Assembly (NCBI GenBank): GCA_014706295.1
Contig: JACSVZ010000022.1
Location: 13,472,830-13,536,829, forward strand
Length of the DNA stretch: 64,000 bases
DNA from: Lycocorax pyrrhopterus obiensis
Lineage: Eukaryota; Chordata; Aves; Passeriformes; Paradisaeidae
Direction of reading: 5' to 3'
The translations under genes and the position numbers were made by a program. Under the pieces are notes generated by a model. It searched no databases. It saw nothing but the letters and a program-made list of their open reading frames with translations, and was not told the DNA's origin. Shown here piece after piece: positions 27,539 to 38,100 of the stretch (within the stretch, counting starts at the first letter, position 1; each line of letters begins with the position of its first letter).

Positions 27539-27694
27539 AGGGCGCCGAGCCCGGCCGGGTCCCGCAGCCGCCCCGCGCCCGCCGCTCGCTGCCCGCTCCG
27601 GGCTGCAGGTGAAGCGCCCGCCGCGCGCCGCCGCCGCGCCCCGCCCCGCGCGCGCGGGCACGCGCCGCTTAAAGCGACAGGCACCGCCCCCCGC

Positions 27695-27717
27695 GGGAGG
27701 GGAGCGGGGCGGGGGGG
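27695..27717 (+). promoter_or_regulatory. G-quadruplex-type motif overlapping a GC box
   Basis: There are four G-runs of 3, 4, 4 and 7 bases with loops of 1, 3 and 1 bases, which meets the usual G-quadruplex pattern. A consensus Sp1-type GC box lies within it at 27706-27714. It sits about 220 to 240 bp upstream of the CDH4 start codon, on the non-transcript strand. Confidence 0.6.
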
Positions 27718-27723
27718 ATAGAG

Positions 27724-27783
27724 AGGATGGTGGTGATGGTGATGATGGTGGTGATGGTGATGATGATGATGGTGGTGATGGTG
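27724..27783. repeat. GAT/GGT trinucleotide microsatellite
   Basis: About 60 bp made of mixed GAT and GGT triplets, written as GATGGTGGTGATGGTGATGA and similar blocks. On the minus strand one frame reads as a run of about 20 histidines, which is a by-product of the repeat. It lies at the upstream edge of the CpG island, about 250 to 300 bp before the CDH4 ATG. Confidence 0.9.
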
Positions 27784-27926
27784 GAGGGGGGAAAAGGGGT
27801 TCGGCGGCGTCGCCGCTTCTGAGCTCCGCGCCCTGCCGAGCTCCGCGGCCCGCGGGAGCCTCGTTTGTCCGGAGGAGAAACTTACATGTGTAAATTGTCG
27901 CGAAAAGCTGGTACATTCGTGGGGGA

Positions 27927-27945
27927 AAACAAACAAACAAACAAA
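27927..27945 (+). repeat. (AAAC)n simple repeat
   Basis: Nearly five copies of AAAC just outside the CpG island and about 35 bp before the CR1 fragment that begins near 27979. Confidence 0.9.
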
Positions 27946-27978
27946 CCAACCAGCAGTTCCAGAGATGATGGAGGGAGA

Positions 27979-28012
27979 TCATAGAATCATTAGGGTTGGA
28001 AAAGAGCTTTGA
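27979..28012 (-). mobile_element. CR1 LINE fragment, 3' terminal part (left piece of an interrupted copy)
   Basis: CATAGAATCAT followed by AGGGTTGGAAAAGAGCTTTGAG is the reverse complement of the CR1 3' end (its terminal ATTCTATG octamer and the sequence before it). The copy is broken at about 28012 by a SINE and resumes at about 28139. Confidence 0.85.
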
Positions 28013-28137
28013 GGCTGGTTAGGGCATGGCGGTGATGATGCCAAGGTTGTGGTTTGATCCCCACCATTCACTTAAATATTGGACTTTTGGACTTGAAGAT
28101 CTTCTGTGTCCCTTCCAGCTCAGATTCTGTGATTCCC
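28013..28137 (+). mobile_element. TguSINE1-like tRNA-Ile-derived SINE, 5' truncated
   Basis: The left half reads like a decayed tRNA-Ile: GCTGGTTAGGGCATGG, then GATGCCAAGGTTGTGGTTTG and ATCCCCACCATTCACT, which covers the D-arm to T-arm and B-box region. The right half is a CR1-type tail (TTGGACTTGAAG-like, GTCCCTTCCAGCTCAG) ending ATTCTGTGATTC. This tRNA-head plus CR1-tail structure is that of TguSINE1, known from zebra finch and other passerines and mobilised by CR1 proteins. About 20 bases of the 5' end are missing. It is inserted in a minus-strand CR1, so it is the younger element. It supports a passerine host. Confidence 0.8.
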
Positions 28138-28138
28138 T

Positions 28139-28380
28139 GACCATCAAGTGCAACCATTAACCCAGCACTGCCACTGTCACCCCCAAACCATCACCCAGTG
28201 GCACATCCAGATGCCTCTGAAACACCTCCAGAGATGGTAATTCCACCGCCTCCCTAGGCAACCTATTCCAATGCCTGACCGCCCTAACAGTGAACATTTT
28301 TTCTAATATCTAATCTCAATCTGCCATGTCTCAGTTTAAGGTCATTTCCTCTAGTGCCCTCTGCATGTGCCCACAAGGGA
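28139..28380 (-). mobile_element. CR1 LINE fragment (right piece of the interrupted copy)
   Basis: From CCATCAAGTGCAACCATTAA the sequence follows the reverse complement of the CR1 3' region in order: CCAGCACTGCC, CCAAACCAT, CTCCAGAGATGGTAATTCCA, CCTATTCCAATGCCTGACC, and AAGGTCATTTCCTCTAGTGC. It continues the copy broken at 28012 with little or no loss of sequence. It ends at or just before the LTR that begins at 28384. It is too short to contain any intact reading frame. Confidence 0.85.
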
Positions 28381-28383
28381 ATA

Positions 28384-28700
28384 TGTCGCTGTTTTCTCCA
28401 CGGACGAGTAGAGAAACGACACGAAGTCCAGGCTCAGGGATAAATGGAAGCGCTTTAATGAATTTTTAGAAGACTTTTATATGTTGGTTTGCAAAGTGTA
28501 TTAAGTGGCATAAGGTAATTGGTTTTTGCTATCTACCCCCTAAAGAGACTGGTTAAGTTCTAAGACACCCATCTCTGAATGTTTTTCTAGTTAGAATCAT
28601 AACAATCCTTTCAAAACAGTCCGCAGCTGCAAGAAGTCTACAAAACTGTAACATTGTTTTGTCTTACTTGCATGGGAAAGACAGAACTCTCACAAAATGC
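28384..28700 (-). mobile_element. Endogenous retrovirus LTR (3' part well supported, U3 end uncertain)
   Basis: Read on the minus strand, the element ends in ACAGCGACA, with the CA end expected of an LTR. Upstream of that are the phrase TTCGTGTCGTTTCTC, common in the U5 of avian retrovirus LTRs, an ATTAAA poly(A) signal (28459-28454) and a TATAAAA box (28481-28475). The order TATA, poly(A) signal, U5 and terminal CA identifies an LTR on the minus strand, the same direction as CDH4. The other boundary is unclear: one candidate TG start on the minus strand lies near 28655, but the element may extend to about 29.1 kb. I found no target-site duplication and no retroviral reading frame. Confidence 0.6.
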
Positions 28701-28749
28701 TGCGGAGAGCTGAAGAAATTCTCTGCTGGAGCTTTTTCAGCATCTACAG

Positions 28750-28930
28750 GGAACAGGTAACATATCCAGGGGAAAATTAGTAGAGCCCTGGAAAGATGTG
28801 CTTAGTGGGCAAAAAACCAACATGCCCAGGTGAAAACCAGGTGTATCCCATGAGGAAAAATAAGTGTGTCCACAGAAAAGATCTTTGTCCAGGGGTTGAT
28901 GAGCGTATCACGTGAGGAGAACAGAGCTCA
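28750..28930. repeat. Degenerate tandem repeat next to the LTR
   Basis: Several related units follow one another: ACATATCCAGGGGAAAA, ACATGCCCAGGTGAAAAC, TGTATCCCATGAGGAAAA, TGTGTCCACAGAAAAG and GTATCACGTGAGGAGAA. Spacing is irregular, about 20 to 60 bp. It may be the U3 repeat region of the neighbouring LTR, but this cannot be decided by eye. Confidence 0.4.
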
Positions 28931-29006
28931 GCCTGTGAGGGAAAGGTGGCGTGAGTGAGTAGTGCAAATCTACAAAAAATTATGTATTGGGGAGGAGAAA
29001 ACTGAT

Positions 29007-29034
29007 CTATCCAGAGACAAAAATCTCTGGATAG
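29007..29034. repeat. Perfect inverted repeat, 11 bp arms
   Basis: CTATCCAGAGA (29007-29017) and TCTCTGGATAG (29024-29034) are exact reverse complements around a 6 base A-rich loop. It lies in the possible retroviral flank right of the LTR. No T-run follows that would suggest a terminator, and none would be expected in this setting. Confidence 0.85.
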
Positions 29035-29109
29035 GGTAGAGAAATGGGTAGTGCCAGTATTGCCTCCTCAACCGTATCTGTGAACCAGCCTGAGCCTGGC
29101 CCTGCTTTT

Positions 29110-32100
29110 TTTAGAGGAAAATAGGCTTGTCAGGCCTAATCCACATCCACATTAGTAGCAGGGGAAGCTGACTCCACTAAACTAGCAAATTCCTGGTGTA
29201 AAAATAAAGGCAGATCAGTGCAGGGGCAGAAAGTCAAAACTTCAATCAGTCTCACAAAAAACTGAAAGCAGCAGTTTCAAGCAGAGTGTGGCTCCTGCTC
29301 TTTTCCTACAGCAGGACCCTGGCACCCAAACCCCATCCTTTTCCTCTCCAGCTCAACGCCACAGACAGGAATTCCCAGGCACGAGTGTTTTGTGCTTATG
29401 AATCCGACAGCAATTTGCATAAATAGATGCATATTATCTGATGTACGTGCAAAATCTGACATTGCAGCTGAAAAATCTGGCCATTAAACTATTCTGTTGG
29501 ATTTACACGTTTCCCAAGGAATGAGACACATAAATCCACTGGCTGCATCTTTGGCTATTGAGTAGATTTAATAGCATTGTGTTAACACCTAGAGACGTTA
29601 GCGAAGAACTGAGGCCTCATTGTATTGAGCTCTGTAGACAAGAATAATGAAAAGATTGTTCCAGCCCCACCAATTTACAGTCTTAGTGGATTATGGGGTT
29701 TATTTTGTTTTTAAATAAGTATTTCTGAGTTTGTTATATAACATGAAATAAATCCCATCATTGTATTGAACTTAATGCAGACCCTTTTTTATGAAGCACT
29801 TCTACAGAGGCAGAAATAATCGAGTGACACTATCACAGCAAAAATAAATCCTTATATATCTAAAAAAAATCTATTTTTGTTCCTTTTATCTTTATCCTCA
29901 GTTTCAAAGCTTGAAGCAGATTGTTCCAGGTTTAAGGGCAGCTGCTATTTAAATAAAACTACAAGTACTCTCTGGAGACTACTGAGGATATTTTGGACTT
30001 GGGCAAAATACAGTGTGGATGTTCCTTTTTGAATACCTATGGCCAGTTATTTTGACTCTTGCTGGACTACAGCTGTTGCAGTGCAAGTGCTCGCTCTGCT
30101 TGATAACTTTGTTAATATGACAAGTTCTACAAGTATTGTCAAAATAAGTCTGACACCGCAACAGATTGCGAAGAAAAGGCAGAGCAGTAGTGAAAAAAAA
30201 ATAGAATTCTTCAACATGTTTACAGTTGATTTCTAATCTGATGGCAAATTGATTTTTTTCCCAAACTAGTTTGCCACCCCGCTTTTCTAAGCTGTGGTAA
30301 CAAACTCTGTGCTCAAGGAATGAGTCTGCAAGTGGAGTGAATTCTCAGTTGCGTTTCCAGTAACAGTGGCCAGTGTGAGACAGCAGCTGCCTCCCAAACT
30401 GAGGAGTTTCCAGAAGGAGCAGAGGAGAATCCAGATCCATGTTCAGACAGTGGAAATCTCCGGTTTATGTGTGTGCTTGCTTTCACTCCACCATTTGCCT
30501 TCAACTCTTGACACTCCAATTAATTTTGGAAGGAATTACAGTTTTTCTAACTGATTAGCTACTATTTGAACTACCTCCTTGTTTGGTGGCACTTCACATG
30601 AAGTGCTTATAAAATGTCTTCCTTCAGATCTTTAAGGAAAATTAAAAGATTCCATTTACATTTTTGTACCTACTGAATTTTTCCCAAGCTTTAAGATTGC
30701 AGGCCTGAGCTGGGCCTGAACATATGTTCTTTGGGAGGGTTTGCTTCGCTTGGAGTCTGCTGGGAGACTGGTTCGGAATTGGTGTTCTGGCACAAAAAGG
30801 AAATAGGAAGCTCCACCATCTAACACAGGAATGCCACAAGATGTGGGTTTGGCGGGATGAAGACATCTAGGGGTGTACACATGCACAGTAAATCAACTTG
30901 CTAAACACCTCAAGAGCAAAACTGCTGATCCTAGGAGGCAACTTGCTGTACTGCACAACACTCAAGAGAATAAAAGGCTCATAGATGAGACATCTCCAGA
31001 GCTGACTGTGCCAGGATAATGAGGAGCGCAGAGCACACGAGGGATTTTTCCCTCCTTGATGCACACATGTAATTCCTATTGACAGCAGTGGGAGTTGCAC
31101 ATCCGTACCAAGGGGACAACAGAGCCCTTAGTGGTGGAGATGAGTATCGGATATGAGCTGTGTGACCACGGAGAGGGAACCAGGGAGAGGGAGGTGTGAT
31201 CACTGAGGGACGGTACAACACACAATAAAATTGTCAAGCAGCCATCAAGTATGTGAAAGCATGGGAATAACAAATTAAATGGACAGGAGGTGAGAAAACA
31301 GGGTCTCAAGAGGCTTTTGCCTTCCTAGCTTAGGGCTGATATCTGAATTCCTTATCTGGGAAATATTCCCGCTGGCTTAACCCGTTTAATTCTCTGACAA
31401 GTAAATATTTCACTGAACTCGAGTAAATAGTTGTGACCCAGATGCCAAGGATAAAAAGCGGTTTTATTAAAAAGTGTGATAAACAAGAAGAATTTAAATT
31501 AATACAGTGTGCAGACCTTACTGTAGGTTTCTTCTATGTGATCTGATGATTCTTGCTTTTCAAGCAGGAGACAGCTGGATGACCAGTGAGTGGTTCAGAG
31601 TCATTATTACTAATTTGGGTTTGTGTCAGAAGTAGTAACAAAGGACACAACAGGAAATAATGATGATCCTAGTTTGAAAGATAATGGCAAATTATGTGTT
31701 TGTGACAGCAGTTCAAAAATAAGATGAATGAGAAAGGCCTTCAGATTTAATCTGCATTTGGGATCCTTTAAAGATGTGTAGGGAAGAGGGGACAAGATGA
31801 AACTGAACAGTGAAGTCAAATGTAAATCAAAGCTATGGAGAAATTAATGACCAGGAAAAGAAAAACTTCTACCAGATCTTGATGGAAACCAGCAGAAGAA
31901 ACAAAGGATGCTGCTGAGTAAGAACACCACAACGACAGAAGGAAAATAACTAATGGTAAAAGCCAGAGTTTGGTACATTTATGTAATTTTTTTAAGTAAC
32001 AGCGACTGGAACTACATGAATGGTTGGGCACAGCTCAACATTCTGGATTGCTTATGATCTGGCTCCAGTACAAAATCTAAAGACAAAATGATGAATCACA

Positions 32101-35100
32101 GAGGAGAAAGTGACTTGAAGAAAGAATGCACAAGAAAAGGCTGCACTGAACAGGAATGGGATGTGCTTTAGTCCAAGCTGATTCCATCCCTGCACGTGTT
32201 CCCTGTGTGCTGGAATGGTGGGAATGGCACAGCTATCTCCCTGGTTAAACAGCTCTTTTGAAATCACATTTTCAGTCTTGCCAGACAGGCTGCAATGCCA
32301 AGGAATTTTAACCTTCTCTCTTTTACGCTACCTACTCATCCGCACATGGTGGGTCCAAGGGATTCTTCTTCCCAGCTGGTCACACGAGAGGCAATGAGGA
32401 AAACACAACTTCAGAGGCCCTGTACAAACCCTTCCTCCTCACTTAATTACACTGACCAAGGGAGGCCAACTTTGGTGCAGCCTGACCTCCAATTATGAGC
32501 CACGCTGTGGTCTCCTCACTGAGCTGTGCAGGCATTAGTGGCAGCATGCCAGCAATGGCTATATTAAAATCCATTTGAGACTCCCAATTCTATGTCTCTT
32601 TCACCTCAGGTGAGGTAACGCACCTTATACTGATGGAACTCTTTGTAAAATTTTGTACAGCAAAACTGACCTATACAAAGCAATTAACGGTTCTATTCTT
32701 TTTTTTTTTTTTTTGTCATTTTTTTGTATTCTTGCAAAAACAAAGGAAAAAAAGAAAAGCAGACCGAGAGGCTTAATAGATCTGTATCTTTGCAGTGGAT
32801 GGCAGTTTAAAGAAGGGGTATTAAAAAAAAAAAAAGCAGAAAAACAGAATTAGGTTTATTCTCAGAGTCACCGAGGAGAATAAACTGCAACAGCTCCCTG
32901 ACACAGCAGGCAGGCAGCTCCCAGGCTGCTCCGTGAGGCAATGCTTGATATTCATGGAAACAATGAAATCTCACCAGATTTAGTACAAAAAAAGAGATGA
33001 ATAGCCAGTCTGTGATTTTACAAGCAGGAGGAAGGCCACAGATTCCCATTTTCCCCAAAGCCTTCACAAACTTACTGATTTTAAGACTCTCCTCATATGA
33101 GCATGTGTTTGAGCAAGATTGTGCCATCACCTCAGGAGCAGACAGCTGCCTGAAGAATCATCACCTGCTTTACCTGGAACAGCAATGGGAGGAGAATATA
33201 ATCAAGCACTATAATATAAGGCAATATAAACCCAGGGATTTCCTCCCCACCCTCTCCGTGCACCCTCCTCAGCAGCTCAGGAGGAGATGCCTTTTCTAAA
33301 AAGTCCTGTGCCTGTGATTTCCTGTGCTGCTGGAATGCTCACTCACACACACTCAGTGAGATACCAGGGGAAGGGGGCAGGATCTGTGATCCAGCATCTG
33401 ACCTGTGAAACTCTACAGTCTTGTAATTTTTACTCATCATACACTAGAAAACTCTGAATTAATAGCAACATAAATAATATTTTTTTAAGTGACTGTTGAG
33501 GGAAAATGAGAATTTTTCAAATGTGCAGCTTGTGCTATTATTGTTTACAGCAGCAAATCTCATCACCATTGCCTTCTTCTGATAGACATGGCCCCATATA
33601 CATCGAAAAGTTGACAGTAATATAACTTATTCCAGTCCAAACCTCAAAATAAGTTACCCTGCTACAAGCAGCAATATTAATAAACTATCACTCTTTTACC
33701 TAGCAGAAACATGAGGTCCAGATCAGCCTTTCTAATATTACTGACACTACATTCTTTTCTTCTTGAACAGTGAAAAAAAATGTTTTCCTCTGCACAGATT
33801 GGTAAAGCATAAATAGAAGTGATGTTCTCAGCTCTCTCAGCCTTTTGTGGCACCCAGCTTGTTGGTATTCCTCACAAATATTTTTTCTTCACAAATATAT
33901 CCAACAACAGTTTTACCACTGCAGCAGATACTCTAAATTGTGTGTGTGTGTGCCTGGTAAATGCTGAGGCAGAACTCCTCAGAGGAAGCCCCAGTTACCT
34001 GTTTAATACAAAGTAATTTTTGGGGCTGTCAGCATTTTTGGTCAAAAACCACCTGGAAGACAAAGCACTTTGCAAGAGACAGCTTTGACAACCTATGGAT
34101 TTTAATAGTGGAATTGAAGGGATAAGAAAAGAAAATTAGAGAGAGGGGAGAGAGGAAGAGATGTGCTCTTGTAAGAGATTACTTTGTGATAGAATATCCC
34201 ACACTCAAAGTAACGCAGCGTATTTCCAATAAGGAAAAGTAGTGAGAAATTTACAATGTTTGCGTCCTTTCAGCTTCTGTCACATTAAAGATGTATATGA
34301 AATTTATTTAAATGTCCGAATCAGTGATTTATCTACAAATGAGGATAATAATATGATGTTCTACTAACAATATTACATGCCTAAGTGAAATAAAGCCTAG
34401 AAATAAAAGAAAGGGAGCTATTTAGGAACACCATATCTGTGAATAATATGGACTGACTGCAAGCCAAGAATAATAAAAACCAAAGTGTTCCACACATGCA
34501 TAAACAGAAAGGAAGAGAAAGTGTAGAGTCACAGGGGTTAAAGTTTTATTAACTACCATTGGTAGTCACCACCTGACTCCTGCTCAGCTGATAAAGGCGG
34601 TTTTTGATGTTGGTGGAGTTCTGTACATGAAATAACTGCTGCTTTTGCCAGTGTCTAGAAATGCCTGAACTCCAAAGATTAATTTTTCAAGTTCATGCAT
34701 TCATCTAACGAGATTATCTGCATTTATCCTATTAACTCTGACCAGCAGATCCTGTGGCCTCACATCCCCTAATCCGTTCCCAACTGCCCACAGGCTTTCA
34801 AGTCAGACTGGAACCGTGTCCAGGACACACAAACAGGTGCTAAAAATACTGGTACATCCAAGACTGGGTAAGCCCCAGCTAAAGAGTGGTTTTGATCTCT
34901 TTGAGGGAGCAATCTATGGGAGATATTCCTGCACCATCTTTCGGTATGAGCTACAGGCAGACTCGTGTTCTACTAAAGCTCATTTTAACTGATTCTGATT
35001 GTGCTAATCCATCAACAGGAAATGGCAGGATCATGGAACAGGTTTGATTGTAGGCCAGAAGCAGCACAGGATTAAATGGGACAATTGTAAGGTTTTAACA

Positions 35101-38100
35101 GTAAATACAAATTACATCTGGTGCGAGCTGTGGGCTGAATGTGGTAACCTGGGCTTCACCTATGCAGATATTTCACCAGAACAGTCATTTGCAAGCTGAT
35201 CCTTAAGTACTTTATGAGAGATAAATCTAATAACCTTTCTGGGGAAACCTCAGCAGGATGCAGACACTGTAATGATCCATATGCAAGCTACCACATTGTA
35301 TTGTGTGCTGTCAGACAACTCAATTATTTTCTTCCAGATCTAACATAAGCTTCTGTTTAGTAAACATGATGAGAGTCAAACTTTTACATATATATATAAA
35401 GTGCTTAATTTGCATGCAAAATTGCCCTAAGTATGTATGCAAATAGGAAAACTCATGCACAGATGACTAATTAAGTGCATTTATGTGAGAAATTACCCAA
35501 TGCACGCATGGAATCTCAGTAATTGTACACACAACTCTGTGAGCCATTGCCTTTGCAATTTGGACACGTAACTGATTGAAAAAATTGTTTCTCAGTACTG
35601 TGTTGGAATAACTGATGTGGAGCACATGGCCAGAAGCAGGACAGCTGAGGGGGCTTTGGGAAGAAACTGCAGAAGCTTGTGAGGAGCTTTACAGTAAGAG
35701 CAGAATTTGCCATCTCTGCCGTTACTGTTTTTGTGTTCACTTACAACCATCCTGTGCTAATCTGTGGCTTGAAGAGAGTCATATCTGTAAAGCACAATAA
35801 GAAAAATAAAATCAGTGTGATGGCACAAGAGATGGTGCCATTAAAACTAAACCTGAAGTCTGTAGCCTGCTGTTGCCTGTCCAGTATGTGTTTTGAAAAC
35901 AAACAGCAAATTTTACTTTATGTGTCTTGATCAAGCTCCCTTTTGTCTCATCCGAGCAGGCTTTGTAGTATGGCAGCACAATATCCCTCTGGAAGGTTCA
36001 GGGAGTTTTGGTGACAGAAGGGGTATCTATCTGTCTGTTTTAATTTTGCAGGCATTGATGTTATTATAAGTTCTGTTATCTCTAAACACAGATTGGTTCT
36101 CTTTATACCCCCAAAGTTAGAAAGTTCATGCTAACATTGTTAAAATTCAGTACAGAGAACAAGTTCTTTCAGTGTGATGTGATAAACATCCCTGACTTCT
36201 ATGTCCTGCAGAGAAAAATACCTGTCCAAATTGTTTGGATATGCTCTGGCTCCTGAAAGCAGGGAACATCCTCAGCCTGCTTTGTGATACTCTCCTATTT
36301 TCTGGTCATTGTGTTGATATTGAGCATAACAGGTAGGGGAGCACCTGTTCATTTACCCACAACTCGAGGTCAAACGTTTCAATCAGCCACTAAAACAGGC
36401 AAAATGTCTTTGTGGGCACAGTCAAATAAGAGGAGCAGGCACAGGGAAGGGGCAGAAGAGAGGCTGGACAGGGATGCGCTGGCACTGCCTGGCTCAGTAG
36501 GGGATGCTGAGCTGCAGGGACAGCCTCGGCAGCCTGGTGAGGCTCCGAGCCTGGGAACTCAGGCTGCAGGGGAAAGGGATGCGCTGTTCCAGGATGGTTT
36601 GACTCGGAACGAAGTTCCTCACCTTCGATTTCAGAAGGGAGGATTTGAAGTCGACTTCTGCCACTAAGTGGTGCTCTAAACAGCACAGCATCTTCTTGGT
36701 ACTGCAATTCACAGGGACGAACAATTCACAGCACTGTCAAGCTGATTAGACTGATGCAGACACTTAACAAGTGTCCATTACGCTGATTTAATCCTTCTGT
36801 GCCACTGGATAAATCGGGGGGAAGAACAGGCCAATCCAAAAGATTAAAGAAATCCAAAGATTGAGCCCTGGTATACAGTATCTGAAGTGGAGGATCACAG
36901 AAAACAATTCTAATTTTTTTAAAGCTTTGTCTGGCTTCTTTCCATTCCTTTTTTAATTATTACTATTGTTTTCTCCAAGTTTATGGTTGTTAGAACTTGA
37001 AGTACTTACCAGATAATACTGAAGCAAAACACTTAATTAATACTTGCAATTATCCCAGAACTTATTTTTAAAAACAGATGCTCTGTCTTTTTATCAATTG
37101 AAAAAAACCAAAAAGGTAGAAAATGTTTTTTCTGGAGTACATATCTACATGTAGATTTAATCCTTCCCACTCTCCAAAAAAGATGCAATTTAAAAACAGG
37201 GTGGAAATTTGGAAGGAGAATGCAAGCTTGCAACTTCTGCTCTCCTCAGTCCCAGGAGAAGTGGGAACACAGAAGGCAGAGCAGCTGTTTTGGCATTTTG
37301 ACATCCTTGTTGTTGCCCACAAAATTGGGTTGGTTACCTGGTGTGCAACAAGCCAATAATTACACACTCAAGAGAGAGACACTGATTATTTCTTTGAGAG
37401 TTGTGCAAGCCTGGATGCTCCTTGTATTCCACAAATCAAGCACCACCACTGGGCTTGCCATTGTTTGTACACAGAAATTCGGATTTAGTGACTTTCCAAG
37501 TGCAGCCCCTCTGTTATGGTCGGTTGGTATTTTCCATGCAGGTTACACAACCCCAGCTGACACCTACACATGCTCAGGGGAAGGGTCTGCGCCTGGGCAG
37601 GGTCTGTAGGTGTGATTTTCGCTATTATAATGGACATATTCAGCTCTAGGATCCATGGACCTTGCATGTGTTGCTAAATTAGCAATGTATACACAGAGAT
37701 ACATAAATATCTTGATTTTAATACATCCTTACAGCTTGTTAATTCCTGCATGTCCTGGCTAAGAGATGCAGCTGCTCTGGTTCCACTGTTCAGGTTTCCT
37801 TTCTTGCTGATTAAGCTTGGAAGTGCACGAAGATCTTACACGAAGGAACATCCTGATTTAAGGTAATCTCGACATATTCCACATTCTGCAGTGCTGTGAG
37901 CCTTTGCCCCAAGCAGTTCTGCATCCGTGGTGCCTCTCAGGCGTGGCTGCAGCAGAAGATCTTGGGGAAGGGTCAGTGGGCAAAGCTGTGCAATCCCAGG
38001 AATGCCAAGGCTCGAGTTCAGGAGTCGGGAAGCTTTTGTCCTGTTTTATAGAAGGAGGAATTTGTTTAACCACAGTCGGTGAAGGAGTTTACTCCTTTTC

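Larger units (their letters stand above)
26170..27880 (-). promoter_or_regulatory. CDH4: CpG island and presumed CDH4 promoter
   Basis: CG dinucleotides become frequent from about 26.17 kb and are densest between about 27.0 and 27.72 kb, then fall off sharply after 27.88 kb. The island covers exon 1, the 5' half of intron 1 and at least 400 bp upstream of the start codon. GC boxes lie at 27639-27648, 27683-27691 and 27706-27714, roughly 160 to 240 bp upstream of the ATG. There is no convincing TATA box; the nearest AT-rich core is CTTTAAG around 27668-27674. This is the layout of a dispersed CpG-island promoter. The exact edges and start sites are estimated by eye. Confidence 0.75.

Noticed and set aside
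27375..27893. Plus-strand 172-codon frame antisense to CDH4 exon 1
   Set aside because: Low-complexity R/A/P/G-rich translation with an acidic repeat from the microsatellite, typical of stop-poor GC-rich DNA.
27475..27936. Minus-strand frame encoding a run of about 20 histidines, as a protein gene
   Set aside because: The histidines come from the GAT/GGT microsatellite in the promoter, and the rest is arginine/alanine-rich translation of CpG island DNA. I kept it only as a possible upstream frame.
27323..27982. 219-codon minus-strand frame as a single-exon gene
   Set aside because: It contains the genuine CDH4 exon 1, but the true coding part starts at the internal ATG at 27478 and stops at the splice donor at 27412. 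The rest is UTR, promoter and intron.
28013..28075. tRNA-Ile gene
   Set aside because: The tRNA-like sequence lacks the start of the acceptor arm, is mutated and is joined to a CR1 tail, so it is the head of a SINE.
31440..31485. Possible LTR poly(A) region (revcomp TTAATAAAACCGC)
   Set aside because: A lone AATAAA-like string without U5 wording, a TG/CA boundary or a TATA box is not enough to call an LTR.
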